Source: Strix aluco (taxonomy: Eukaryota > Chordata > Aves > Strigiformes > Strigidae). From it: DNA of 64,000 bases. The notes beneath the pieces were generated by a model, which was not told the DNA's origin, searched no databases, and was given only the letters and a program-made list of their open reading frames with translations. The stretch spans positions 7,148,784 through 7,212,783 of the forward strand of contig NC_133971.1 of NCBI RefSeq assembly GCF_031877795.1, given 5' to 3'. Every line of letters starts with the position of its first letter. The stretch's first letter is position 1. The translations under genes were made by a program, and so were the position numbers. Below are positions 25,401 through 35,036 of this stretch, piece by piece.

Positions 25401-25956
25401 AAGTTTAATATTTCTCTGCAATATTGAATTCATGCTTCAAATATTCATTCTATGGAAGTAGAATATTTTAGCACCTATGTTGCTTGGAGTAGTTTTCACA
25501 CCCTTGCTGTTATTCTATTTATAACTCTTTTTACACAGACCAGGGAAAGTCAGTGTAAGAGCCATTAAAATGTAATGCAAGACATATGCCCAGAAAACAC
25601 TCATTTTAAAATAATTTTTAGTATTTTTTCTAAAAATGTTTTAAAGTTACATTTTAAACGCACCACGCGCATTACTTTGAAGTAATTCATTTCTGTATTA
25701 GCCCCAGGTGTTTTCAAACCTGAAAAGAAAATTAAAACCGTGTCCTAACATTCTAAACTGCGATTGAATCCGCTTCCACACAGCACAAATGACCATATTA
25801 CAACATTTACAACATGCACTCAACTCCAGCAATTTGTCGATACACACACTCAATTACCAACCTGCCATCCACTGTCGCAATTATTTGCTCCACAGGCACC
25901 GTGAATCCCACACACACAAAAAGCAGTAGGAACCTAACGACAGTGTTTCTCTCCAT
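10177..25956 (-). CDS. ATP6AP1L: ATP6AP1L: V-ATPase accessory subunit Ac45-like membrane protein (seven coding exons)
   Basis: Coding exons in transcript order are 25956-25862, 19867-19827, 19001-18940, 17176-16935, 12746-12696, 11934-11691 and 10479-10177. All junctions obey GT-AG and the phases match, giving 345 residues. The predicted order is a signal peptide (residues 1-20), a short linker (about 20-66), then a lumenal Ac45-type domain with ILFWAKR, the TFGV block, YSYHCEHVSSL and DFQIQGFNI. FAYAKDCASFFSP follows, then one membrane span (about residues 270-295) and a 45-residue cytosolic tail. These blocks align with the C-terminal half of ATP6AP1. The large N-terminal lumenal part of that protein is missing, as expected for ATP6AP1L. 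N-glycosylation sequons are plentiful (NLS, NVT, NGT, NHT, NCS, NHS, NAT). The function of the paralogue is poorly known; a link to V-ATPase is by homology only. Exon 1 is the least certain part. Confidence 0.88.
10480..11690 (-). other. ATP6AP1L: ATP6AP1L intron 6, with a tandem repeat
   Basis: Non-coding. It holds two copies of a 26-27 bp unit containing CACTCCTCAAGCTAAA at 11415-11467. Nothing else was recognised. Confidence 0.6.
11415..11467 (+). repeat. Two-copy 27-bp tandem repeat
   Basis: Copies at 11415-11441 and 11442-11467 share TTAAAT, then CACTCCTCAAGCTAAA, then GGG, with one substitution and one deleted A. A local duplication inside the intron. Confidence 0.85.
11691..11934 (-). 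CDS. ATP6AP1L: ATP6AP1L coding exon 6
   Basis: The acceptor CTTTTCAG precedes the exon and the donor is CAG followed by GTAACG. The 244 bases encode 81 residues, including SVQNWFSLHRLQLLYN, NATRIYAPATYSYHCEHVSS and the final DFQ. The pattern W-F, H-C-E and V-S-S-L is shared with the lumenal domain of ATP6AP1. Two sequons (NHS, NAT) lie here. Confidence 0.93.
12696..12746 (-). CDS. ATP6AP1L: ATP6AP1L coding exon 5 (51-bp micro-exon)
   Basis: Found by phase and splice signals: acceptor TTTTTGACCTAG, donor ATTAG followed by GTAAGT. One leading base completes ATG, sixteen codons read LSLKFGDIGNLKGLVI, and two trailing bases complete AGA with the next exon. The segment fits the beta-strand region just before the ATP6AP1 block that continues into exon 6. 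Confidence 0.88.
13438..13481. repeat. 20-bp palindromic tandem repeat (2.2 copies)
   Basis: The unit TTGACTAGTCAGTTAACTAG occurs at 13438-13457 and 13458-13477, followed by TCAG. The unit is built from self-complementary cores (ACTAGT, GTTAAC), so the block can form several alternative hairpins. Confidence 0.9.
14890..15412 (-). mobile_element. Degenerate solo LTR, same family as at 6214 and 45604
   Basis: Read on the minus strand, it starts TGTCCTGGCTTTGGCTGGG at 15412. It then passes through the CAGCTGACC-like box and a decayed TATA region, a TAAACTATCTTGACCCATG block and a GAGTGAGTGAGTGGCTGCATG block. These follow in order the landmarks of the intact copies, with many substitutions. The low-coordinate end lacks the CACAACA terminus and no target duplication was seen, so that boundary is approximate. 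It lies in ATP6AP1L intron 4, in the sense orientation of the gene. Confidence 0.75.
16935..17176 (-). CDS. ATP6AP1L: ATP6AP1L coding exon 4
   Basis: The acceptor is GTCAATCAG and the donor GCAAT followed by GTAAGG. The 242 bases give 80 residues beginning VVSYNLSRKGQW and containing TPCILFWAKRI, ELDL-like TQLDLTEK and TFGV. The VSYN...ILFWA and TFGV blocks match the corresponding part of ATP6AP1. Five sequons (NLS, NVT, NGT, NHT, NCS) are present. Confidence 0.93.
17177..18939 (-). other. ATP6AP1L: ATP6AP1L intron 3
   Basis: Non-coding 1.8 kb with a short TTG-repeat near 18197-18212. Nothing else seen. Confidence 0.6.
18940..19001 (-). CDS. ATP6AP1L: ATP6AP1L coding exon 3 (62 bp)
   Basis: The acceptor is TTTCTTCTGCAG and the donor CACAG followed by GTAATG, both strong. 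It reads in phase as RRYDGGVKPKFNVNQAAITQ and joins exon 4 at Q-V. No clear counterpart in Ac45 was recognised; it forms part of the linker between signal peptide and the conserved domain. Confidence 0.8.
19002..19826 (-). other. ATP6AP1L: ATP6AP1L intron 2
   Basis: Non-coding. It carries an A16 run at 19575-19590. Nothing else seen. Confidence 0.6.
19827..19867 (-). CDS. ATP6AP1L: ATP6AP1L coding exon 2 (41 bp)
   Basis: The acceptor is CCTCTCTTCTAG and the donor AAATG followed by GTAAGG. In phase with exon 3 it reads SRAFSDQDSLQGN plus a split glycine codon. It is supported only by splice signals and phase continuity, so confidence is lower than for the conserved exons. Confidence 0.7.
19868..25861 (-). 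other. ATP6AP1L: ATP6AP1L intron 1
   Basis: Six kilobases, non-coding as far as can be seen. It holds an A16 run at 22541-22556 and TTTAGTTA-like motifs repeated at about 22258-22345. A long antisense open frame at 21253-21732 matches nothing known. No extra exon is required by phase. Confidence 0.5.
25862..25956 (-). CDS. ATP6AP1L: ATP6AP1L coding exon 1 (signal peptide)
   Basis: The ATG at 25956 opens MERNTVVRFLLLFVCVGFTV, a clear signal peptide with a hydrophobic core. An in-frame extension upstream is ignored because it would bury the signal peptide. The donor chosen is GGCAG followed by GTTGGT, because it ends in the phase that exon 2 requires. A stronger-looking donor, TTG followed by GTAATT, lies six bases further on but is out of phase with exon 2. 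Residues after the signal read EQIIATVDG. Confidence 0.62.
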
Positions 25957-26180
25957 TGAGAAGAGAGTCAGTCCCTCCACACCCAGCACATCTGCTCCTC
26001 TGGTCCAGCGGGCAGCCGGGCACCCGCGCTCTGCCTGGCAGTGTGACAGGCAGCAGATCCAGCCAATCGCGGGGAGGATTCGCCACTCCATCACTGCATC
26101 TGTACCCACGGGAGAAATTCTCCGTGTGCTCAGATTTATTCTGACAGCGGACACCTACCGCTGGCACGTTCCAGCTTCCC
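25957..26180 (-). promoter_or_regulatory. ATP6AP1L: Probable ATP6AP1L promoter and 5' UTR
   Basis: The block just upstream of the exon 1 ATG is richer in G+C and CG dinucleotides than the flanks (25980-26110). A CCAAT sequence lies on the plus strand at 26063-26067 (ATTGG on the coding strand), about 110 bases before the ATG. No TATA box was seen. The transcription start is not determined. Confidence 0.45.
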
Positions 26181-29100
26181 TGTGAATTAAAGATTACACC
26201 TTCTGGGGAAATTGTGCCAGGATGTGAGATATGTGATAAGGAAAAAAGAAATAAAATCAGATGGTCTTTCCAGGCTCTAAAATCACACTGAAGAGCACTT
26301 CTCATCTGTACTCAACCTTAACCTTAAAGAAAGGTGGAGGTGCTGTTTCCAAACAGTTCTGAAATTTCTCTTTCTGTATGATAACCAGAGAAATAATTAC
26401 ATGTTTTAAAGTCTTACAATACCTTCCGAGTAACAGTATTATCCCCATTTTGCAGATGTGAAAGCAGACACAGCAGGCTTAGAAGTCAAAGATTTGGAAG
26501 TGGTTTCCTTTCTTCAGCACTAATTCAGTTTGTGAGTGTCCAGTTTTCTACCTCAATTGTTTGTATACTTACGGATAACTCTAAACTATAGACCACGGTT
26601 GTTACATGCCCACAGAATTACAGTGCCTCTCTTTCTGGACTGCCAGGCCAAAACAACAAGGTGCATACACATCACTGTGAATACATCAGGTTGGTTCTGG
26701 CATGGGTCATTCCCAAAAGATACGTGAGTCGCAGGCACTGGCACCTCTTCTGCAGACCCTCTGTCCTCATCAGCCTTCTCAGAATACTCATCAGCTGTGC
26801 TCGTGATGTCAAAGAAGAGGACAAGGCACATGAGCTGACTCCTCAAACCCTATGATCCATGTGCACTCTCCGCACATTGCTCGCTAACTGCACTTTGCAC
26901 TCAAAGTGTCTGCAGGGGACCAGGAAAGCTGAAATCAGGATACTCACTGGTGGACCAGGTGTAACAACAGGGCTCTGCAGCGCACTCATGTGCAGTCTGG
27001 CCACCTCTGTGAACACAGCCGTGGATCTGTGACCAGCCCGGAGGGAACTCCTGGGCCCAGGCAGAAATGGGTTCCTGGTACCCACCTTCAGCATGGGCAG
27101 CTCACTCTGCTGTGTGAGGAAGCTCGGACCAGCACTTGGCCGACATTTAGACACAGTGTGTCCCTCTACACTTAAATATCAGACAGGACGTATCTATGTA
27201 CACAAATACCCCCCACACACCCACTGCTTTCTTGCTCAGCAGCTGACATCAGCTACCTGCTAATGTGATCACACAGTAAGCCCTACTTCCCTGATTAAGA
27301 GCTCCAGTCTATTGCATTCCAGATATAAGACAAAGATAGAGGCTTTAGCATCATAACTATTAAAAAGGATTTACCATCTTAACTCATTTTCTTTCAGTGA
27401 TACAGAGAGTATTTACTAATCTTAAAAATGTCTCAACAGCTTGTCCTCGGTAGTACTGCTTCTATCCAATTTAAGGAGGAATCCAGATACTTTGTGAGAA
27501 TCCCAGCTTGAAAGATGAGATAAGGGAATGTAGTGATAAACAAGTACCAGCTGAAAATAATTCTAAGTTTTCTGTGAAGCGCCAGAAATGTATGAGGCTA
27601 AACTTAGAATAATTACACCAGTACAGAGACATGGCTCAGCTGAAAATTTTAAGCAGCCCTAGGAAGAGGCAGAAGTGTCACACACTCTTCTAAAAACTGT
27701 GAAGCCACTAATGTCACTGGCCAGTTAAATGTTTCAGTACTCCTGACCCATAGTCCCTCCTAAGTAAGTGGGGGGAAAAAGGCACAGAGAGGCTTTCTGA
27801 TGGTGCCTTGAGATTTCATTCATGTGCTGCTATTTTCTACACTCTATTTTCTTCATCAGCACGGCAGCAAAAGCTAAGAAATAAAAACGCTGAAATACAA
27901 ACCAGTAAGGCACAAATTAACAAATAACTTGTCCTTTGAGGGCAGAGAAAGGGAGAGAAAGTAGTATAAACAACACATGGCAGGCCACAGCTGAAGTCAG
28001 TACAGGCGGAACACAAGATAAACGTCCTGTTGTCCATTCTGTGACAACAGAATGTATCTTTAATTGTACTTCCAGTCTGCCTGTTTCCACAGTGCTACCA
28101 ATTTCTAAAGCGAACCTGCCTTCTCAGACCACTGTTTCACCCAGTCAAAGAGGGGAAAAGTACAGTCAATTTGCTCAGCAACAAAGGGGGGGTTTGCAGA
28201 CCCAAGAAAACATGTAATGCCAAACTGTCAACATAGGTTAAACCAGTATAAATCAGTGAAAATATACTGACTTTCTCACTATACACTGATGATATGGGTT
28301 TTGGTAGTAATTCACTAATCAGCTATCATTATCTGAAATAACGGTAGACACAAAGAGCATGAAGAAAAGTCTTCCCTTACATCTTGACATTTAATAACAA
28401 CAACAACAATATTAAACATGTGATACAGTTCTTAAAAATTTTGCTTTTTTAAGACGTTCAAGCATAAACAGACTCACATGGTATCTAAAAAGAAATCAGA
28501 TCCACTGAAAGCAAAGAAGTCATCCTAAGCTTTATTTCATTCTGGTGAAGAATGATGACATCTCTGCATTACGGAGTTTAAAAAGAAAACTTGAATGCAG
28601 CCTTGCATGCAGTAGCCCTGACAAGGGAATGATTAGATGAGCTCTTGTGATTCTGTTGACGAATCACTGTTGTACATTTGCCTGTTTTATGTTGAAGTCA
28701 ACCAAACAACGCCTGCTTGGCCACATGATTCAGCTACATTCATACACAGCGGACAAAGGGTGAACAGAGGGTCATGGGCAAAGCCCACACACTGTTTTAT
28801 GTAACACACGAGGTCACATTCAACTCCATAAAGGCATATGATGAACCTCCTGCAGGACAAAGACAGTGGGAAGCCAACAGCTTTCTTTACATCCTGTAAG
28901 ATGGGCTATGGTGGGCTAAAAGGGGCCAATATTCCAAGTAAGAGGATTAAACCGCTGTTTATCATTTTTTTTTGCCCTCTGAACTCATCTTCTGACGACA
29001 AAGCAGCTCCCATTTTAGTTGTTTTTTACTTAGTATCACAGCAGTCCAGACATGTCCACCACCAGGGAGGAGGCACAGCAGGAGATCATACTGTACTTTA

Positions 29101-30179
29101 AACACTGCTCTTTTTTTGGATCTACCGCACAGAAAAGGTAGTTAAGCAAGCAGCTGGCATTATATTCAGCATAAGGTTTCACAGTTTTGTGAGGTTTGTG
29201 AAGCAAACAATCAGAGACTGATAGGTTAGCCAGTCAGTATTGCTGGCACCCCACACATCCCCAAATGTGTCATCAGAGCCCAGCAAACCTCCTGTCAAAC
29301 AGAATGATTACAGAAACACTGATGGAGACCCTGAGGTGACAGCTGTTCTGCCTGATGCTGCTGTAATGATTATACACAGACTGAGTTTGTATGCAATGAA
29401 TGAGACTTCAGACGTAATTTTAAACACGGATAACCTATCTCTTTGGCTAGCATCTCCTCAGGCAGACAACGGCACAATCATTTTCAACACAGTTTATAGT
29501 TACCTTCAGATGATGGATCAGGTCACCATGAACTGAGCAGCTTTCTAAAATAACATGTCTCAAAGTATGAGCTTCAGCCACTGTGTAAGGTACTAGCACC
29601 TAATATATCATTACTAATTTTTACTTTGAGACATGCATTGTTCCTCTGATTCAGATATATTCACAGTGCAACAGAAGTATGGACAGAAAACTGGCCTTAA
29701 AGTATAGAAAAAGCTTGTCTCTGTTCCAACAAAATCCTCTCTCTGGGCAACTAATTTGCTTGCAGGCCTTCCAGCCTTCACCTCCACCACACAGGCTGGG
29801 ATGAGGCAAAAATGAATCCTGTTACAACTCTCTTCCCTGCCTCCCTTCTACTCCTTGCACCCTTCCCCACAACCCCAAAGGATCCCATCCTATCCAGAGA
29901 AATGTCCAGACTCCAGGCCCTACTGCACCTGGTCTGGATGGAGAGTGGGTCAAAAATGAAGCTCCTGATTCTTGGTCTACCTTTGAGGGCCAGGGGGGCA
30001 GAGCACACAAAAAAACCCACAGAAAAGCTCAGTCTGCATTACACCGTAGATATACCACTGTGGAAGGAGGTCCCAACACTTGAGTATCTCCACTCCCCTG
30101 GAAAAAGTAACTGCAGCAGCCAGAGGGTCTGATTGGTTTGTTTTACACCCATCAGTGTTTTGTGAAGTACTTGAACATT
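26181..30179. other. Intergenic, nothing recognised
   Basis: Four kilobases of mixed composition without a supported exon, RNA or repeat family. A short AAC-repeat lies near 28397-28410. A pyrimidine- and CCC-rich stretch at 29760-29960 is unassigned. Confidence 0.45.
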
Positions 30180-30440
30180 TGAAAGTATTTTACAGTGGCA
30201 GACGGGGCTGCGCTGAGGCAGCTGTGGGCAGACAGGAGCATCGTGGAAGTGGGCCCAAAATGGCAGCAGCAGGAGTGACGATGGGAGCTGCAGTTCCCTG
30301 GCCAGTGCGGGGCACGGCGGCCGGTGGGCCAGGGGAGCAGAGCTGCTGCGCATGGGGGTGGTGGGGATGTGGGGCAAGAGCGGTGGGGAGCCTGGGAGCA
30401 ACTGCAGGGAGGTCGGTGCCTGATGCCCTCTTGTTGAGGC
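30180..30440. other. GC-rich block upstream of the RPS23 pseudogene
   Basis: This block is strongly G+C rich, in contrast to the AT-rich flanks. It lies about 500-750 bases before pseudogene exon 3. In the intact RPS23 gene the spacing from exon 2 to exon 3 is 745 bases, so this is about where a decayed exon 2 or CpG island would be expected. I could not align exon 2 to it, so that link is inference. Confidence 0.4.
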
Positions 30441-30925
30441 TTTCATTTTACAGCTCTGTGGGACGTCAGAAACCAGATTTCACAGGGAGCGCTGGAGATC
30501 AGATTATACTGGGAGTTTTAAGATAAATTCTGGGATTTTGGGTGGATTTATCTGCTTTACTAACTGAAACATTTAATTTTAGAAGCACTTATGTAACAGT
30601 GCTGCCATTCTCCGATGACAATAACCTGTTTCCACCCAGCTGCCAGCAGTCCTACTGGGCAGCTGTTCCCAGCAGAGTTACTAAGTTGGGATATTTCACT
30701 GCAAAAACACCTAGCCAGGGAGAAGAGAGATCCCCATGACAGCAGGGTCGTGTAGCCACCTTTGCAAGCACACCTCTGCAGAGCCCGGTGGGGCACCTGC
30801 AGCCAGAGCACCGGGGACAGGGCTGCATCTGTATCGGGGTGCTGGCAGGGACTGACCACGGGGCTGTCCCACGCGAAGAAACTGCTGCTCGGTGTCTGGT
30901 TTGCTCCTCCGTCAAACGGACCCGG

Positions 30926-31040
30926 GGGAGTGAAGCAGCCCAGCTCTGCCATCCGGCGATGTGTCAGCGTCCAGCTGATCCAAGATGGCAGGAAAATAAT
31001 GGCCCTTGCTTCCAACAGCAGTTGCCTGAACTTCATCGCG
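30926..31040 (+). pseudogene. RPS23: RPS23 pseudogene exon 3
   Basis: The block is aligned to the 121-bp exon 3 with one in-frame loss of two codons (E-A before K-Q-P). The frame stays open for the whole exon ([17 protein letters not shown], then [11 protein letters not shown], then SSCLNFIA). Many residues that are invariant in RPS23 have changed, for example the FVPNDG block has become LASNSS. The GT after the exon survives (GCG followed by GTAAAT). The acceptor AG is lost: the bases before the exon read ACCCGG. Confidence 0.9.
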
Positions 31041-31296
31041 GTAAATAACCTGCACACAATACCAATGAAGTTAACTGTCCTGTTGTAACTGCTCAGAAAT
31101 AGTAATCTTACTCACCCTAGGCTTTGGGGAGTGTAGAACTACTGTGTTCTGCTGGTTAGTAAACACAGACTGTGAAATCGAGGTCAAATTTTCCAACTTG
31201 AGATTATTTCAACATACTTGGGGTGCTGCTGCTCCACTGTACATATGCACGTAAATTTACCAAACCAGCTCGTGGTTGCTAGCCTTACTTGGCTTT

Positions 31297-34098
31297 CACA
31301 GAATCACAGAATCATCTAGGTTGGAAAAGACCTTGAAGATCATCCAGTCCAACCATTGACCTAACACTGACAGTTTCCAGCTACAGCATATCCCTAAGCG
31401 CTAAGTCAATTTTACTCTTAAGCACCTCCAGGGATGGGGACTCCACCACCTCCCGGGGCAGCCCATTCCAACGCCTAACAACCCCTTCTGTAAAGAAATA
31501 CTTCCTAATATCTAGTCTAAACCTTCCCTGGAGCAACTTGAGGCCATTACCTCTTGTCCTATCGCTTATTACTTGGTTAAAGAGACTCATCCCCAGCTCT
31601 CTGCAGCCTCCTTTCAGGTAGTTGTAGAGGGCAATGAGGTCTCCCCTCAGCCTCCTCTTCTCTAGACTAAACAACCCCAGTTCCCTCAGCCGCTCCTCGT
31701 ACGACATCACCAGCTTCGTTGCCCTTCTTTGGACACGCTCGAGTAATTCAATGTCCTTTTTGTAGTGAGGGGCCCAAAACTGAACACAGTCATCAAGGTG
31801 CGGCCTCACCAGTGCCGAGTACAGGGGCAAGATCCCTTCCCTGTCCCTGCTGGCCACACGCTATTTCTGATACAAGCCAGGATGCCATTGGCCTTCTTGG
31901 CCACCTGGGCACACTGCTGGCTCCTGTTCAGCCGGCTGTCAATCAACACCCCCAGGTCCCTCTCTGACTGGCAGCTCTCCAGCCACTGCTCCCCAAGCCT
32001 GTAGCGCTGCTGGGGGTTGTTGTGGCCCAAGTGCAGCACCCGGCATTTGGCCTTATTGAAGCTCATCCAGTTGGCCTTAGCCCATCGCTCCAGCCTGTCC
32101 AGATCTCTCTGCAGAGCCTCCCTACCCTCGAGCAGATCAACACTCCCACCCAACTTGGTGTCATCTGCAAACTTACTGAGGGTGCACTCGATCCTCTCAT
32201 CTAGGTCATCAATAAAGATGTTAAATAGGAGTGACCCCAAAACCGAGCCCTGGGGGACACCACTCGTGACCGTCCGCCAACCGGAGTTAACTCCATTCAC
32301 CACAACTCTTTGGGCCCGGCCATCCAGACAGTTTTTACCCAGCAAAGCGTGTGCCCATCCAAGCCTCGAGCAGCCAGTTTCACCAGGAGAATGCTGTGGG
32401 AAACGGTGTCAAAGGCCTCGCTAAAGTCAAGGTAAACAACATCCACAGCCTTTCCCTCATCCAATAAGCGGGTCACCCTGTCGTAGAAGGAGATCAGGTT
32501 TGTCAGGCAGGACCTGCCTTTCATAAACCCATTCTGACTAGGCCTGATCCCCTGGTTGTCCATTATATGACTTTTAATGGCACCCGAGATGACCTGCTGC
32601 ATGACCTTCCCTGGCACTGAGGTCAGACTGACAGGTCTATAGTTTCCTGGATCCTCCTTCCTGCCTTTCTTGTAGATGGGTGTCACATTTGCCACCCTCC
32701 AGTCCAATGGGACCTCCCCAGTTAGCCATGACTTCAGGTAGATCATGGACAGCGAGCACATCTGCCAACTCCCTCAGCACCCTTGGGTGTAACCCATCCA
32801 GTCCCACAGACTTGTGTGCATCCAAGTGGTGTAGCAGGTCTCTGACCACCTCCTCTTCAACTGTGCTGACGTCAGTCTGCTTCCCCTCCCCATCTCCCAG
32901 CTCATGAGACTGGGTGTCCAGGGAACAGCCAGTTCCACTGCTAAAGACTGAGGCAAAGTAGGCGTTGAGCACCTCAGCCTTTTCCTCATCCTTAGTTACC
33001 ATGTTTCCCTCTGCATCCAGTAGGGGAGGGAGATTTTCTCTAATCCTCCTCTTGCTGTTGACGAATTTATAGAAAGATTTTTTGTTATCTTTAACAGCTG
33101 CAGCCAAGTTGAGCTCTAGCTGCGCTTTGGCTCTCCTAATGTTCTCCCTGCATAACTTCACTGCATCTTTATACTCTTCATGAGAGGCCTGGCCCCTCTC
33201 CCAAAGGCGATAGATTCTCCTTTTGTCCTTGAGATCCAGCCAAAGGTCCCTGTTTAGCCAGGTCAGTCTCCTTCCCCACCTGCTTGTTTTTCAGCAGACA
33301 GGAACAGCCTGCTCCTGTGCCTTTAAGACTTCTCTCTTGAAGTATGTCCAGCCTTCCTGGACTGCCATATCCTTCAGGGCAGCCTCCCAAGGGATTTTGT
33401 TAACCAGTCTCTTGAACAGGTCGAAGTTAGCCCTCCGGAAGTCTAAGGTGGCAGTTTTACTAACCCCTCTCTTTGTTTCTCGAAGGATCAAAAATTCGAT
33501 CATCTCATGATCACTGCACCCTAGACAGCCTCCAACTTTACTTCCCGCACAAGCTCTTCCCTGTTCACAAGAAGCAGGTCCAGGAGGCACCTTCCCTGGT
33601 CAGCTCACTCACCAGCTGTGTGAGGAAGTTATCCTCCACACATTCCAGGAACCTCCTGGATTGTTCATTCTCCGCTGTGTTGTGATCCCAGCAGATACCC
33701 GGGAGGTTAAACTCCCCCACAAGAACAACAGCAAGTGACTGCGAGATTTCTCCCAACTATTTGTAGAAAGCTTCATCCACCTCAGTGCTTTGGTTGGGAG
33801 GTCTATAGCAGACTCCCACAGCAAGATCTGCTTTATTGGCCCTTAACCTGATCCACACACTCTCAACCCCGCTATCACTATACTTGATTTCCGAGCTATC
33901 ATAGCATTCTCTTACATATAGGGCCGCTCCGCCACCTCTCCTTCCCTGTTTATCCCTCCTGAAGAGCTTGTAGCCATCAATTGCACTCCAGTTGTGTGAG
34001 GCATCCCACCACGTTTCTGTTATAGCTACTATGTCATAGTTCTCGTGCTGCATTATGGCTTCAAGCTCACCCTGTTTGTTGCTCATACTGCTTTATTC
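31297..34098 (-). mobile_element. CR1 LINE, 2.8 kb, ORF2 endonuclease plus reverse transcriptase, inactive
   Basis: Read on the minus strand, it starts near 34098 at the ORF2 endonuclease (MSNKQGELEAIMQ, then AITETWWDASHNW, GVCYRPP). It then passes through the linker region (33300-32640) and the RT ([29 protein letters not shown], catalytic FADD near 32170). It ends in the 3' UTR with two ATTCTGTG octamers at 31297-31312. At least five frame changes or stops interrupt ORF2, so it is dead, but blocks are well preserved. ORF1 is absent: it is 5'-truncated at about the start of ORF2. It belongs to a different subfamily from the CR1 copies at 732 and 46455, judging from the RT and tail sequences. 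It interrupts the RPS23 pseudogene intron. Confidence 0.93.
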
Positions 34099-34162
34099 TT
34101 ATTTGCTATTTCAATTAAATCATACAATTGTTTTTAACAGCCTGGTTACTGCTAAATTCTAG

Positions 34163-34295
34163 GAAAATGACAAATTTCTGGTTGCTTTGGAAGGGTCACC
34201 CAGTTGGCGACAGTCATGGAGTTCAAGGCTGTCAAAGTAGCCAATGTGTCTCTGTTGGCCTTGTACAAGGGCAAGTAGGAGAAACAAGATCCTAA
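34163..34295 (+). pseudogene. RPS23: RPS23 pseudogene exon 4
   Basis: It starts right after a surviving acceptor (AAATTCTAG) with E-N-D, like the real exon 4. Deletions of 8, 5 and 1 bases relative to the gene give frameshifts, and one AAG codon has become TAG (34276-34278). The stretch GTCAAAGTAGCCAATGT and the following codons remain nearly identical to the gene, which suggests moderate age. Confidence 0.92.
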
Positions 34296-34370
34296 GTTCC
34301 TTCTGTGCAAGCTAGACTACCAATAAACATTTTAATTTGATAATTTTTGTATGCCTTTCTGTGTCATAAT

Positions 34371-35036
34371 GGTTTGTATATACAAATATATCCTCTGCAT
34401 GTTATTAAACACTGGGTGAGATGTCTGAGTGAGCATTTTTGCAATAGATGACACTAAACCTGAGCACTTCTCCTTGGTTTCGGATCAAACCAACAATACC
34501 AGTTTTGAAGAACATTGTGAAATGAAGAAAACCTGTCACAGTGGAAGTGTCCCAAAGTCCTACTAAAGCTTAAAAAGAAACAGCAAAACCTGCAGTTGCA
34601 GCATCTCAAATCATCTCTTTCCTAGATCTTAATGTGTTAATATTTGTGCACCAAATGCTATAGATTGTTTCAGTACATTCATTTTATTTATTCATCAATT
34701 ACCTTCCCAGTCAGCTTTTAAGTATTCCTAATATTCTTAAGATTGTAAAGCAAAGCTGTAGCATTTTTACAAGATTAACTCCCCTATTCTTAGAATTACC
34801 AGATAGCGACTGCATTCTCCACATTGGAACTGCATCTTCTAAAGAGGTGCTTTTTATAGTAGTAATGTTTGCTCCTGAAACTGTTGCTGGCTTCTCTGGG
34901 GTTTGATTTCTGGTGTTTTAATTATTTATTTAATGTTTTTTGATTATTTATTCTATCCAGATTGAACATAAAAACAGCCCCACACAAACACAATGTCACA
35001 AATTGTGCATAAACAAGAAACTGTTGGTAAAGAGGA
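34371..35036. other. Intergenic, nothing recognised
   Basis: AT-rich sequence after the pseudogene poly(A) region. No feature was supported. Confidence 0.5.

Larger units (their letters stand above)
30926..34370 (+). pseudogene. RPS23: RPS23 pseudogene, unprocessed duplicate (exons 3-4 and 3' end)
   Basis: Two separated blocks match exons 3 and 4 of the RPS23 gene at 36807-38705, in the same order and orientation. They are separated by intron-like sequence and followed by the gene's 3' untranslated region with AATAAA at 34322-34327. Homology stops exactly at both exon edges of the intact gene, so this is a DNA-level duplicate and not a retrocopy. Exons 1 and 2 are not recognisable. A minus-strand CR1 (31297-34098) sits in intron 3; without it the intron would be about 0.32 kb, against 424 bases in the intact gene. 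Net deletion of 14 bases in exon 4 and an internal TAG destroy the reading frame. Confidence 0.9.

Noticed and set aside
25957-26154. In-frame upstream extension of the ATP6AP1L first exon by about 66 codons
   Set aside because: It would place a charged, cysteine-rich stretch before the signal peptide, and the first codon of the extension is not a convincing ATG. The ATG at 25956 directly opens a signal peptide.
26300-30180. Search for further ATP6AP1L or RPS23 exons
   Set aside because: No frame joined in phase to known exons and no block resembled the missing RPS23 exons 1-2.
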